Positions 33,270-44,334 of a stretch of 64,000 nucleotides of DNA are shown here, piece by piece. The notes under the pieces are model-generated. The model did not search any database, was not told the DNA's origin, and worked only from the letters and a program-made list of their open reading frames with translations. This DNA is from Neoceratodus forsteri. Lineage: Eukaryota > Chordata > Ceratodontiformes > Ceratodontidae. Numbering within the stretch: position 1 is the first letter of the stretch; each line of letters starts with the position of its first letter. The DNA lies in the NCBI GenBank assembly GCA_016271365.2, contig CM057459.1, positions 822,363,501 through 822,427,500 of the forward strand, written 5' to 3'. A program made the translations under genes and the position numbers.

Positions 33270-33590
33270 CAATTAAAAAAACCAAAAAAAGAAGTTGACA
33301 AAGCTCAAACTGAAATATCATTGTTAGAACTCAAGTTGAAAGATAAGTATACTTCCATTGATTTTGATAATCAAAAACCAAAAAAGGAAAATATTTTATT
33401 TAAATTTCAGACAGATTTTATTGCCTACAAACAAAAGAAACATAAGAGAGATGAAGGAGATTATCTAACAGGTGCAGTATATAACTGGCAAAACAGATTG
33501 GGAAAAATCGACCTTGCATTAGACGGGTTGAGGAAGATGACTTGGAAATCTCCTCAGGACCTGATAGTGATGGAGGAGAAGATGAATTAA
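33270..33590 (+). pseudogene. Penelope N-terminal leader segment
   Basis: The frame reads through LELKLKDKYTSIDFD into ENILFKFQTDFIAYKQKKH and KRDEGDYLTGAVYNW. This Lys-rich region precedes the RT in vertebrate Penelope-like elements. It is interrupted shortly afterwards (after PQDLIVMEEKMN) by the inserted LINE tail. Its exact function in the family is poorly defined and I infer none here. Confidence 0.65.
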
Positions 33591-33611
33591 GAAATAGATC
33601 CATAGCTAGAC

Positions 33612-33838
33612 CTTTTATTTATTTATTTATTTACAAGTTTAACCAGGAAGGCATACTGAGCAGTGTTGCTCGATTCCAGATGTGACCTGGGGGTCAAGAC
33701 CCAAGACAATAGTATAAAACACTCTTAGGCTGGGGACAAGACAGAATGGATTTAGATATGAGGGTACATCTACAAGAAGCAGAACTAGGAGGGGGTGGGG
33801 AAAGAGAAAGAGGAAGAGGATACACAGGAGGGAAGAGA
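33612..33838 (-). mobile_element. LINE 3' fragment inserted in the Penelope-like element
   Basis: It begins on the plus strand with TTTATTTATTTATTTATTTA (33614-33632) followed by CAAGTTTAACCAGGAAGGC. Read in reverse, this is GCCTTCCTGGTTAAACTTG with an (AAAT)n tail, a typical 3' end of a jockey-superfamily LINE. Its right limit is inferred from where Penelope coding resumes. Confidence 0.6.
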
Positions 33839-33843
33839 GGGCA

Positions 33844-34179
33844 GTGCTCCAGAGAGAGGCAGAATTGGCGGCAAGTGTGGAGGTTTCTGAGACAAATGAA
33901 TCTGAATTGGAAATAATTAACCTAAGTGAATACATATTAACAGAAAGTCAAATAAGAGTTCTGAAAAAGGGCCAATCATTTGTTCCTACAAACTTTACAG
34001 ATCCCTTCAAAACAGAGGTTGATTTGTTTAAATTTTTTAGGAAACTACGACTTAAGGATTTCTTTAGTGAGAGACTGCTCCAAATGCTGAATTATAATAA
34101 CAGAGAAGTCACCCTCAACTTTCTACACCCCCTCAAAATAATCCCACTCTCACCACCATCTATAATGTTGTTTAAATGA
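33844..34179 (+). pseudogene. Penelope N-terminal conserved domain
   Basis: This 111-codon frame contains EIINLSEYILTESQIRVLKK, then GQSFVPTNFTDPF and FKFFRKLRLKDFF. The motif INLS...LTxxQxxxLxKGLxFxPT...D.F...DLxxFxRxLxLKxxF is a strong hallmark of Penelope-like elements upstream of the RT. It ends in a stop before the RT, joined only by a frameshift. Confidence 0.85.
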
Positions 34180-35330
34180 TATATATGATTTACTAAGGGA
34201 GAATGAACATGTTTCAGCAAATCATAATATTACATGTAGTGAATGTAAAGCTATAAAAGAGCTGTAGGACAATGATCAGATCATCATTAAGCAGGCTGAC
34301 AAAGGTGAAGCAGTGGTTATTTGGGCTAGAGACCAATATATTATGGAGGTAAATAGGCAGCTGTCTAATGATATGTTCTATGCAAGATTGGATTATGATC
34401 CAACAGATGAGATATGAGAAAGGGCTCATCTTTTGATTAATAGAGAAAAAAAATTCTGGTTGGATCACTGATATTGAAGCGGAATATCTAACAGTTAAGG
34501 CCCCCAAAAGACCAGTGTTATATTTGCTTCCCACGATCCATAAAAATAAGACAGTGTGCCAGGCTGTCCCATTGTCTCCTCAAGGGGCTCCATTACTGAG
34601 CCTATTTCTAAATTTGCTGATTTTTTTAATCAAATGGCCAGTGCCAGGATTGAGGTCATACATAAAGGACACCAATGATGCTCTGAGACTGATTAATGAC
34701 TTAGAGATTGAAGCAGAAGATTAGCTTGTTACAATTGATGTAGAAAGTTCATATTCCAACATACCACATGAAAGGGACTTAAATGCCTTAGAAAATGCAT
34801 TAGCAGTGAGAGAAATGTCATTACTCCCTACAAAATATATTACTGAATTAGCAAGGTTTGTGTTGGAAGCCAATTACTTCTTTTAAGACAACGAATTTGT
34901 TCAACATAAGGGAACTGTGACCGGTACAACATTCACACCTAACCTGGCAAATTTGTACATGGGAGACTGGGAAATGAAGTTCATTTTTAAGGAACAACAA
35001 AATCCATTTGGGAACACATAAAAGTCTGGGAGAGATACATTTATGACTGTCTGGTTATTTGGTCTGGTAGCCGACAACAGTTATCTGGGTTCATTGATTT
35101 TATTAACTTCAGTAACAGCAATCTGTCATTTAAGTTTGAAGCAGATTTAGAAAAAAATCCCCTTTTTGGATATCCTGTTACAGAAAAAAGAGAACAGAAT
35201 ACACACTAGTTTATATAGGAAACCTCAATCAAGAAATACTATTTTGAGAAGAGATAGTTGTCATCCAAACTATATTACAAAAAATATTCCCAAACATCAG
35301 TACACTTGTGCAAGAAGAACCTGTTTATCT
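34180..35330 (+). pseudogene. Penelope reverse transcriptase, broken and missing a catalytic residue
   Basis: Conserved blocks in order, across several frames, are IIIKQADKGEAVV, ARDQYIMEVNRQLS, VLYLLPTIHKN (34515-34724), SYIKDTNDALRLINDLE, LVTIDVESSYSNIPHERDL (first catalytic Asp), ARFVLEANYF, KGTVTGTTFTPNLANLYMG, then RYIYDCLVIW near 35035. The family has RYIDD at the last site, so here the first Asp of the YxDD box is replaced by Tyr. Several stops (for example before LVTIDV and within NYFF-DN) confirm inactivity. The enzyme would copy element RNA, primed from nicked DNA. Confidence 0.85.
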
Positions 35331-35525
35331 ACCACCTTGTTTTAAGCAGCTAGTAATGAAATAACAAACAGACTTTTAAACAGAGGCTACGAAGCCCCTC
35401 TTTTGCGACAAGCTTTAATGACCAGTGCAGAAAAAGAAAGAATGGAATTGTTAAATAATATGAGAATTCAGGAAGAAGATGACAGACCTACATTTGTGAC
35501 TGACTATAATCCTTTGGATAATTAA

Positions 35526-36157
35526 ATGAGGCAGATTATTTATCGGTATTGGGGTCTGCTAAAATTAGACAACAGAGTAAAACAACTGTCAGAAAAAATC
35601 CCAAAAGTATCATTTCGACATGGCCAGACTTTGAAAGACTGTTTGACCTCAGCTACATTGTCACAATCACAGCAACAAGGACATTGGCTACCAAATAAAC
35701 CAAAGGGAAATTTCCATTGTGGATATTGCACTCACTGTGCTAATACTAACAGTCTTTAAGTTTTTTATGCATCCTAGCTCTGGAAAAAAAATTTGATATT
35801 AAACATTTTATTAATTGTAGCACAACTGGAATTATTTATTTGTTCACATGTCCTTGTGGAAAAGGCTATGTTGGACAAACAAAAATGTCTTTAAAACTAA
35901 GAATTGGTGAACATAATACAACCATTAGAAATATGAATTTGGACTACGCTGTGGCTAGACATTATCAAGAGGCAAGACATGGCTCAGTCGTTACATTGAG
36001 ATCCATTGGGATTGAGAAGGTGGAAACTGGTTTTCAAGGGGGAGATTTAGGTGACATTCTGCTACAATGTGAAGCATTCTGGATATATACATTAAATATA
36101 TTGTCCACAAATGGGTTGAATGATGGTATTCCGCTATATAGCTACTTAGGCTATTAG
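35526..36157 (+). pseudogene. Penelope linker and GIY-YIG endonuclease
   Basis: The frame at 35526-35759 carries the RT-endonuclease linker: DCLTSATLSQSQQQGHWLPN and KGNFHCGYCTHC, a CxxCxxC cluster usual in this linker. After a break, 35791-36157 reads as a GIY-YIG nuclease. It shows INCSTTGIIYLFTCPCGKGY (GIIY in place of GIY), GYVGQTKMSLKLRIGEH (YVG in place of YIG, with the conserved Arg), then ARHYQEARHG and CEAFWIYTLNILSTNGLND (the Glu-containing C-terminal helix). Family nucleases nick the target to start insertion. Residue loss within this domain is slight, but it is detached from the RT by frameshifts. Confidence 0.88.
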
Positions 36158-36420
36158 CAAAACATTTAATTTGAAGATTTTCTGATGTTTTTTTCAACAC
36201 CTCCCCTCCTCCTTTTGGATCCATAACTGCAGCGAGCAAGCCAAGCACATGCAGTGAGGCAATAAGGAAACAAAGGTTCATGGCTCATGCTGACTGTGGC
36301 AGTTTGCGTCAGTGACATTCTGTTGTTATGCTGAACTTACTGAAGTGATGAGTGGTGGGAGGAGTGCCATTACAATGATATATTATTGTGTTTTGAAATA
36401 GTTTGGGAACGGTGGGTTTC

Positions 36421-37181
36421 ACCAAGTGAGGACACTGAAGTTGTTCCAAAGGCTTTTCCTTTGGTGTCAAGTTGCTTTTCATGAACTAGTAGTCCATGGA
36501 TGTATTTGAAAATCTTATGTGGCAGTTCCTAGCACTTGGGGGAATAAAAAGGCTATTTTCCACAGACCACCAGCATCCTGCAGCTACTAGCAGGTGCTGG
36601 TTGCATTGACTGGGAACTGAGCTGTAAACCACTGGCCTCTGCTGCTAGGGTCCTTCTGTGTCTGTCTGCTGATGGTGTGGCAGAGGCAAGAGCTGGGCAA
36701 AGCTTGTGCTACAAAACCCAACACCCACTGTACGCATGGTGACCCTGGCAGCATTACAACAGGACAATGCCCTGTACATCTTAAATAAAAGTAAATGGTG
36801 GTGCAAGTAATCTGTTAGGGATCAAGTGTCGGCGATACCATTCTGTTAATAATTTCCCAACCTCATGTCTGCCCTATCGGGTCGCAGAGAACCAAGTGGC
36901 AAAGCTGTCTTTCTAAACCAGCTTTAATTGGTGGGAGCAGGGACACCATGGTGACTGTTTAAAAGGCTGACAGGATAGTGACTGTAAAAAAAATAGTGCC
37001 TATGTTAACACTGCATTCACACAATGGAGGGCTTCACAGACTGCGTAGGGGACAGTGATGCAACTCTAAATTTTCTTTGTTCTAAACTGTTCCTCATTCA
37101 GAAGAGAAGCAGAGTCATTTCTTTTTTTGATAGCAAGAGGCCTGCAGGGCTTCACCCACTGCCGCCCTAATAACCTTTCAC
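36421..37181. other. Unassigned sequence
   Basis: No gene recognised. An imperfect hairpin (CACCAGCATCCTGCAGC and GCAGGTGCTGG) lies near 36567-36600. Nothing else stands out. Confidence 0.4.
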
Positions 37182-37660
37182 TGCATCCTAATTCAGCAAA
37201 AGTTCACCTATGTACACTTGGCACTTAGTCTTCTAATGCTTCTCAAAAATGTGAGGTGTTCATCAGTTAAACTGATTTTTGTTTTGTTTTTTAAATGTTT
37301 GGTAACCAGGTAAGGCCCCACTAGTCACAAGTGCTTGTGTTTAGGAGTGATCTAGAAACATTCAGGCAGATAATTGACTTGTTCAGGGTTCCAGACCATG
37401 CAGCTGGAGGCTGTGGGAATCAAACACAGGTCTGCTGGATCTACCAAGCTTATTCACAGTTTGTTACTCTAACCTCTAGGCTAATTGCCAGCTATTTTAA
37501 TTATTTAAATACTGCAATATAATGGTCTTGTACTGCATTTTATATTTCTTTGTGCATTTAGCAGGGACGAGATTCTGAAAGTTGTTTTTTATATCAACTG
37601 GGATAGGGCTGTGCCTTAGAGGTTATTTACAAAATGGGGAGTTCTGAAAGCTGTGTGGTT
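37182..37660. repeat. Dispersed repeat R, copy 1
   Basis: The run from GCATCCTAATTCAGC through CTTCTCAAAAATGTGAGGTG, CAGGTCTG(C/A)TGGATCTACC and TTAATTGCCAGC to TTCTGAAAGTTGTT is repeated, diverged, at 40428-40795 and continues across the CR1 insertion at 48223-48290. The middle (AGGCTGTGGGAAT followed by AAACACAGGTCTG) recalls the 3' half of MIR-like SINEs, but the whole is longer than a MIR. Uncut here, it serves as the reference for the interrupted copy 2. Confidence 0.75.
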
Positions 37661-38059
37661 GACACCTGGGATGGGGTCTGGGTGTCTTTATCAGAGTGGG
37701 GGGTATGCTGAAGTTCAGGATTGTTTGTTGTATTAGTAGGTGTCTTTATTTTATTTTTTTCCCTATGTACATTGCAGGCCACTGCTTAGCCCTGTCCATG
37801 CCTCCCCTGCCCAGCAACTGCCTGTCCAGTCCACCAAACTCCATATCCCCCATGGATTGCCCCCCTTGGCAGGGCTGGGAAGACATCCAGATTTGTTGGT
37901 CAGTGAACTGGTGACAGCGTGGAGTGAGGTCAGGCAGGCAATGCTTCATTAATCTAGAGACCACCATTTTCCAGTTTTTCTCCCTTCCTCTTGCTGCGTC
38001 GGCATGTAAGCATGAGTGCAGGTAGGTGCATACATGCTATATAACTGCAGCCCCTCTTT
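37661..38059. other. Unassigned sequence
   Basis: C-rich on the plus strand around 37790-37900. No gene or repeat recognised. Confidence 0.4.
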
Positions 38060-38310
38060 TCACTGCCACTCAAACTTTGGAGCTTCCACCCAGCCTACAC
38101 CAGGTGGCAGCCAAGGAGCAAGATGGTATCTCTCCCCACCTTGAGAAAGGAGAGCAGTCCATCAGATGTTCAATCTTCTCTCCCCCCCCCCCGCCAACCC
38201 CTGGGACCCCAAGCTCGTTCCCAAACCTGGGTCACCAGCATGATGAGAGGTAAGGCGCATAGTGCATCAGTCATCTATGCCTCTGGGCTGGCTAGCTGTC
38301 TTTATTTTTA
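38060..38310 (-). mobile_element. tRNA-like SINE, copy 2 (inverted relative to copy 1)
   Basis: Read on the minus strand from 38310, GCCAGCCCAGAGGCATAG..., CCAGGTTTGGGAACGAGC and GAACATCTGATGGACTGCTC match copy 1 at 30321-30480. A C-run (38180-38190) interrupts it. The flanking TTTATTTTTAATTGG fits an AT-rich insertion site. Confidence 0.55.
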
Positions 38311-40005
38311 ATTGGTACATTGTATATACAATATAACAAGGACATGTTATTGTTGTTATGATATCACTGTGAAATACAAATAAAATGTACAAAGCATATG
38401 ACAAATGCAACATGTAATGGTGGTCTAGGCTTCACCTAGAACCCTGGCACTTTTGGGTGAAGTTTGCTTGCCTCACTCCCCTCCAAAAAAAAAATACTTG
38501 AACCACCCCTAGGAGAATACCTGATAGATATGAAGATATTAGATATGAAAGTATGGAGCTTTTGTGAAGTTTTTTAACCATAACTGTTTCTGCCACACAG
38601 GTTTGTAATTCATTTTTAATTTCATTTTGCTATCAGCTAATTGCCATATCCTTGTTATAATAAGTATTAAAATGTCTGAAATAAAGCTAAAGGTTGCATG
38701 TGAATGCTTTTCAGTGGTGGTCTCAGTTAGAAAAAGATGATGAGTTGTGACTCTGAATGGACAGATTTTTTTAATGCTCTGCTAACTGAAGAAGATTTCT
38801 TGGGCACGAGGACATTGGGGATAGCTGTTATACTTGAGTCTATTTGTAAGTAATTTGTAAGTAAGGCTTCTGTAAGTAAATTGTAGAATTCTCTGCTGGA
38901 GTGCCTTATCCCATTTATACAGTTTCAGTAAGTTTCCTTCTTCGAATCTCCTAAATCCAGCTTGTCAAAGTATTTGTGATTGCATTTGCATTTGCAGTTA
39001 ATGATCCTCAGAGCAGCAGCATTGAGCTGGCAGTCATCCAGCAGTGTACAAAACTGAACTGTAACCAATAATTAATAAAGCTCATATCGCCTGCTCCATG
39101 GCACTGAACGATGGGTGTTCATTTGACATTCCTGGTGACCCTGGTTTGCACCCTGAGCCCAGATTACAGGAGTGGAGTCTAGCAGGGAAGGAGTTATGGG
39201 AGTCCTATGGACTCTTGCCTCCCTGGGGAATGGGATAGTCTCGGACCTCTTGTCAGGTGTCTCCTGGTGGTGGCTTGTGGCTGGCATTCATGGTGGCATG
39301 AATCCTTGACATGTCACCAACTGCCCGCCCCACAGGACGCTGCTGGGGTTGGGCCACTATAGTGGAAGGGGGGTGGGTTAGGGTAAAAAAGTGGGAAAAT
39401 ACAGCTGCTCAGCCAACCAAATGATGGTAGCTGGTCCCCACTTGCCAAAAGGCTTGGAAGTGTCTGTGCTGACCCTTGCTGTGTGTCCAGTGTAAAAGGA
39501 AGTCTTTGAGAAAGTCTCATCTCCCAGTTCCCCTACCATGGGAGGGGCACCCTCCCCAACGAAGGGATACATCAGGTCAGCCAGGCTGCAACAGTACTGA
39601 GGGTGCAGAGATGGTGACAGAGACAGTATTCAGAGATAATGCCACTTGCTATTGAGCTATCACAAAAAGGGTGACTCAACAGTGGTGCCTTATCAGAGAG
39701 CTACTGGATGGGGGTGGTGACTACAGGTATAGTGACATTCTGCCGCTATATATACACATGCCTATGGGGGGGGAGAGTGCACGGCATAAGGGGAGGTAGG
39801 GTTTGCCTGGCATGTTGCAGCAATGGGCTGCCGAGCTGTTCTGTGGTGTGGTGGGTGGGTTGCAGGCTTCAGCTGCGAGGGAGCAGGGATCGGGTCTTGG
39901 TGCACATACATTTTGTTGCCCCTACACCAATTTTATTTTTTTAATTTGCAGCCCCCTGACATGCACCCCCTGGAGTTGAGAATCCTTTAGTAGGAGGGTG
40001 CGGGG
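38311..40005. other. Unassigned sequence
   Basis: Frames around 39072-39572 on the minus strand and 39708-39944 on the plus strand show no domain. The stretch 39690-39980 is G-rich and resembles the style of the 23.85-25.2 kb block, but I could not align the two. Confidence 0.4.
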
Positions 40006-40190
40006 GAACCTTTTGCCGTGCACCAGGGTGTACATTGGCAAAACTGATTTTCACCAATGTACATTGGCCGTAATGGCGATCGTCTTTGTATGATCGCCTT
40101 TATCACCTAGAGCCGGCATGGACTGGTGGTGAGGGTCCTATGCTGCCTGAAGAAATGAATGGTCAGCCTTAGGGCTTGAGGCAGCATAAA
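40006..40190. repeat. Cluster of three hairpins, part shared with 62137-62243
   Basis: Three inverted repeats follow one another: TGTACATTGG/CCAATGTACA (about 40031-40065), GGCGATC/GATCGCC (about 40075-40098) and TATGCTGCCT/AGGCAGCATA (40139-40188). The left part (CCTTTTGCCGTGCACC... to TTTATCACCTAGA) aligns in order with 62137-62243, so it is one dispersed repeat. No coding content. Confidence 0.6.
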
Positions 40191-40427
40191 TAAATAACAC
40201 TCACAAACAAAAAAAAATTAATAAATAAAGCTTATATCTATCATGGTTTCAAGTAAAATACCTAACACTGCCCTTAAAAGAAATTCAGGGAAACTGCATG
40301 GTAAGATTAACAAGAGGTTTATAGGTATTTGAAGTTTCCTGGGTACTTTTTTATTATTTTTTATTGTTGTTTTTAATTTATTTGTAGCAATAGCCAGAAA
40401 AACAAACTTTCCAGTTCTGCATGTCAT
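40191..40427. other. Unassigned AT-rich sequence
   Basis: It contains an A-rich stretch of AAACAAAAAAAAATTAATAAATAAA type near 40205-40230, possibly a retroposon tail. No body attached. Confidence 0.4.
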
Positions 40428-40795
40428 GCATCCTAATTCAGCCACAGTTCACATATGTGCACTGGGCACTCAGTCCCCTACTGCTTCTCAAAAATGTAAG
40501 GTGTTCATCAGTGAAACTGTTTTTTTTTTCCTTTTGTTAACTAAGTAAGGCCCACTAGGCACAAGTTCCTGTTTTTCAGAGTGATCCAGAAGCACTGTGG
40601 CAGTTAATTGACTTGATCAGAGTTACTCAGTATGCAAGTTGAGGCTGTGGGAATATAACCTAGGTCTGATGAATCTACCAAGCATATTCATAGCTTGTTA
40701 CTTTAACCAGTAGGTTAATTGCCAGCCCTTTTAACTGTTTCAATTCTCCAATATGATGTTGTTTTACTGTATTGTATATTTGTTTGTGCCTTTAG
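40428..40795. repeat. Dispersed repeat R, copy 2, interrupted by CR1
   Basis: It matches 37182-37560 along its length and stops exactly at the CR1 start. The homologous continuation (TTCTGAAAGTTGTTATTTTTT) is found only after the CR1, at 48223-48290. The six bases CTTTAG occur at both junctions (40790-40795 and 48217-48222) as the target duplication. Confidence 0.85.
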
Positions 40796-40978
40796 TCCTG
40801 CCTGAGTCCAAGTAAGAAGGAAGGAGACTACTGAAGACTAAGGAAGTTCCTTTCCCAGAACGGGAAGGGCGAGAGTTGTAAGGGTACATAAGCAGTAGGA
40901 AAGTAGGAAAGTAGGTGGAAAAATATGTAGAGGGAGGAGAAAGTAAGCATACAAAGCAACAGGAGAGGGAACACAAAA

Positions 40979-41660
40979 TAAGTCATGATGGGAGTGGTGC
41001 AGTGCAATGGCTGTGTGGTGGCAGTGTTCCTGGTGACATTCTAGAGGCTGCGATGCTGCCCTATTTGCAGGCATCTCTCTGGTCTGAGGGAGCAGGTTGC
41101 CCATCTCCAGGCTGACCTGGGTAGGATTTGTGAAACCTCTTCCCCCCACCCAGGGACCACCACAGCCACCACTATTTCCTCAGAGGTTGCCAAGAAAGAA
41201 GAGTGGTTGGACAAAGGTGGGCTCAGGGAGGGAGAGGGTGGTGGAAAAGAGGTGCATCTCTCCAGCTGGACCTCTCCACAATTCATATGCTGTTCTGGCA
41301 AAGAATGATTCCTCTATGGAGGCACCTGCAGTGGAGACCAAGGAGGATGCTGGGAACCTCCACAAAGGAGACCCACAGGAGGGTGGCACAAGACCTCACA
41401 GGGAAAGGAAACAACTGGTGAGGGACTCAATCATTAGGTGGGTAGAAGTGGGGGAGGAGGGGGAGAGGGAGGTAAGGTGCCTGCCTGGCACCACAACTTG
41501 GAGGGACAGGAAGTGAATCCACAGGACCATGGAAGCAGCTGCACAAGGGAGGGAGCTGGATGTCATTGTCCACCTAGGGACAAATGACCTGGCTGGGAAT
41601 GGGATCAGAGCAGTGCAAAAGGAATTTGTAGAGTTGGAAAGGGGCCTTTAGACGAGTAGC
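40979..41660 (+). pseudogene. CR1 A ORF1 remnant with esterase-like motif
   Basis: Across frames I read a Cys-bearing start, CRHLSGLREQVAHLQADLGR (short coiled coil), SGDQGG-type linker sequence and GRELDVIVHLGTNDLAGNG (about 41547-41605). The last is block III (GxND) of the SGNH/GDSL esterase fold found in CR1 ORF1 proteins. The frame at 41097-41516 is the longest open piece. Family knowledge: CR1 ORF1 proteins bind nucleic acid and many carry this esterase. Its role in retrotransposition is not settled. Stops break this copy. Confidence 0.7.
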
Positions 41661-42081
41661 ATGTACGGTAACCTTCTTGGCAGTGCTTCCTGTCTATGGC
41701 AAGGATGATGCTAGGGTACTCCACACTATGGGATTCAATAAATGGTTGAAAAACTGCTGTGGAACTCAGGGTTTTAGCTTCATTAGGGACTGGGGAGCCA
41801 CATGGAGGGATGCAGGCCTAAACAGCTGTGATGGTCTTCATCTATCCAGGAGAGAGGGGGAGCAAGGATCCTATGAGGTAGGTTTAAATGCTTCATTGGC
41901 AAGCATTCAAACTAGCCAATGGGGGAAGCACTGAAAAGAAGCAGGGAAATCCCAGCCTCCCCCCAAAAAATACAGTAATTAGCAAGGTAAACACCAAGGT
42001 TGAGAAGTCATTCGGGAGCAGGATGGGGTAAATGCAAAAAAAGGAAAAGGCAGTAAGGACAGATATGAGGCTAAAAGGGGT

Positions 42082-42600
42082 ATGGCCATCAAAAAACGGA
42101 GGGTGATGAGTACCAATGCCAGTAGTCTATGTAACAAGCTCCCTGAACTAGTGGCCTTGATGGAAGAGGCATGCCTGGATATTGTGGCAGTCACTGAAAC
42201 ATGGTATGCAGAGAACCATGACTGGGATATCAACATACCAGGATATACAACCTACAGGATGGACAGGGAGGGTAAAAAAGGAGGAAGAGTAGCTCTCTAT
42301 ATAAGGGAAGGGATTAGAGCAACAGAACTAAAGAGTACACAAGAAGTAGATGAGTCACTATGGGTCACCCTGGAGACAGGAAATGGCACCACAATCCACA
42401 TGAGGCACTGACCCCCATCTCAGGGATAGGGAATGGACAAGGAAATGATAGAAGACATCCTTAAAATGGCAGAAAAAGGGGAGATATTGTTGATGGGGGG
42501 CCTGAATATGCCAGATGTTAACTGGAGCACCTTTGCTGCAGGCACATCCAGGAGCAGGGTCATTTTTGATGCCCTACAAGGGGCATATCTCAGACAGCTA
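42082..42600 (+). pseudogene. CR1 A endonuclease, cut by CR1 B
   Basis: The frame at 42082-42411 opens RVMSTNASSLCNKLPELVAL (endonuclease start, S-x-N-A-R-S-L in the family), then DIVAVTETWYAENHDWDINI (catalytic Glu), GYTTYRMDREGKKGGRVALY and SLWVTLETG. A frame change leads to GEILLMGGLNMPDVNW, equivalent of GDLN with Asp to Gly. It continues to DALQGAYLRQL, where CR1 B interrupts. The same domain resumes at 45833 (LVFEPTREGAILDL). Confidence 0.85.
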
Positions 42601-42765
42601 GAAACATAGAAACATAGACTTTGATGGCAGATAAGGACCACTTGGCCAATCTAGTCTGCCCATTTCCCTACCTACAGCATAGGCCACAGATCCTAGTTAA
42701 CCAACAGCCTATTTCTTCCTACCCCCAACAAGAATTGCCTTATGTCTGTCCCATGCATTCTTGAA

Positions 42766-43949
42766 TTATCCCACAGTTTTAGACCCCACAACCTCCTCAG
42801 GAAGGCTGTTCCATGCATCCACTACCCTCTTTGTGAAATAATACTTCCCCACATTGCCCCTGAACTGCCCCCCTTCTATCTTTAAATTGTGTATCTTTGT
42901 TCTTGCACGTCTCTTTTTCTGAAAGATGCTACCCTCTTGGACTTTGTTGATTCCACTGAGGTACTTAAAAGTTTCTATCATGTCCCCCCTCTCCCTTCTT
43001 TCCTCAAGGGTATACATACTAAGCTCCTTTAGTCTCTCCTCATACGGCTTCTCTTGCAGACCCAGCACCATTTTAGTTGCCCTCCTCTGGACTGCCTCTA
43101 TCCTGTCTATGTCCTTGCGGAGATGGGGTCTCCAGAACTGGACGTACTGTCTGTACAGAGGGATAACAACTTCCTGTTTTCTGCTGCTGATGCCTCTCCC
43201 TATGCATCCCAGTATACCCCCAGCCCTCCCTACTGCCTTCTCACATTGCTTGCTAACCTTAAGGTCATCTGATATGATTACCCCAGGTCCCTTTCCTTTT
43301 TTGTTGTTGTTACTACCTCCTCCCCCATTGTGTATTCTTCCCCTGGGTTCTTGTTTCCCAGGTGAATTATTTTGCCCTTCTTTGCATTGAATCCTAGCTG
43401 CCATACTTCTGACCATTCCTCCAGTCTTGCCAAGTCCCTTCTCATCCTTTCCACGCCTCCTTGTGTATCAAACCTGTTGCAGATCTTTGTGTCATCTGCA
43501 AAAAGGCATACTTTCCCTTCCAGTCCCTCTGCAATGTCACTGATGAAGACATTAAAAAGGACTGGACCCAATACTGAACCCTGCGGTACCCCACTAGTAA
43601 CCCCTCTTTCTTCAGAGCAGACTCCATTTACAATTACCTTCTGTGTCCTGTTGTGCAGCCAATGTTTTACCCAGGCTACCACCCTGGGACCCACTCCCAG
43701 GCTGGTTAATTTGACTATTAATCTTTTGTGTGGGACTGTGTCAAATGCCTTGCTAATGTCTATGCAGGCCATGTCCACAGCCCCTCCCTGGTCTACTATT
43801 TTGGTCACCCAGTCAAAGAAATCTATTAGATTCGTCTGACATAACCTTCCCGCTGTGAGCCCATGCTGCCTTGGGTCCTGTGCTCCACTGGCCTCTAGGT
43901 ACTCAACTATTCTTTCCCTCAGAAGTGACTCCATCACTTTCCCTACCAC
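42766..43949 (-). pseudogene. CR1 B reverse transcriptase (FADD box) and C-terminus
   Basis: The frame at 43949-43278 is a clean 223-codon run. It shows [59 protein letters not shown] (first catalytic Asp), [32 protein letters not shown] (catalytic FADD) and WQLGFNAKKGKIIHLGN. A frameshift near 43278 leads to 43416-42766 with GVIISDDLKVSKQCEKAV, LGCIGRGISSRKQEV, RATKMVLGLQEKPYEERL and KYYFTKRVVDAWNSLPEEVV. These are all standard CR1 blocks in order. The catalytic core looks intact in this segment. Confidence 0.93.
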
Positions 43950-44334
43950 AGAGGTCAGACTGACAGGTCTTTAGTTTCCTGCCTCTGTCTTGGTCCCACT
44001 TTTACGAAGGGGAATCACATCTGCCTTCCTCCAGTCCTCGGATACCACACCATCCTCCCATGATTTATTAAAAAGAGTAGCCAGTGGTTTCACTAGTTTC
44101 TCCCTTAATTCTTTTAGAATTCTTTAGTGAATTCCATCAGGACCCATTGCTTTGTCCAACTTCAGTTTTAGGAGTTCTTGCAGAACCCTTTGTTCTGTGA
44201 AAGGACTGGGATCGAACTCCCCCCCCATCAAGAGTGCTTCTGTTAATTGGATTAGGCACTTCCCCCTCCTCTTTTGTGAATACTGAGCAGAAATATTCAT
44301 TCAGTATCCCTGCTTTTTCACTGTCCCTCTCTGC

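Larger units (their letters stand above)
33240..36420 (+). mobile_element. Penelope-like retroelement, degenerate
   Basis: The plus-strand order is a Lys-rich leader, a conserved N-terminal region, RT, a C-rich linker and a GIY-YIG endonuclease. This is the canonical order of GIY-YIG-bearing Penelope-like elements of animals. A reverse-oriented LINE tail interrupts it at about 33612-33838. Many stops and frameshifts lie between conserved blocks. Element ends are approximate: the left follows the leader and the right is the end of the likely 3' UTR. Confidence 0.85.

Noticed and set aside
42926..43839. Plus-strand frames of about 155 codons over CR1 B
   Set aside because: They are antisense to well-supported CR1 RT coding on the minus strand and have no domain of their own.
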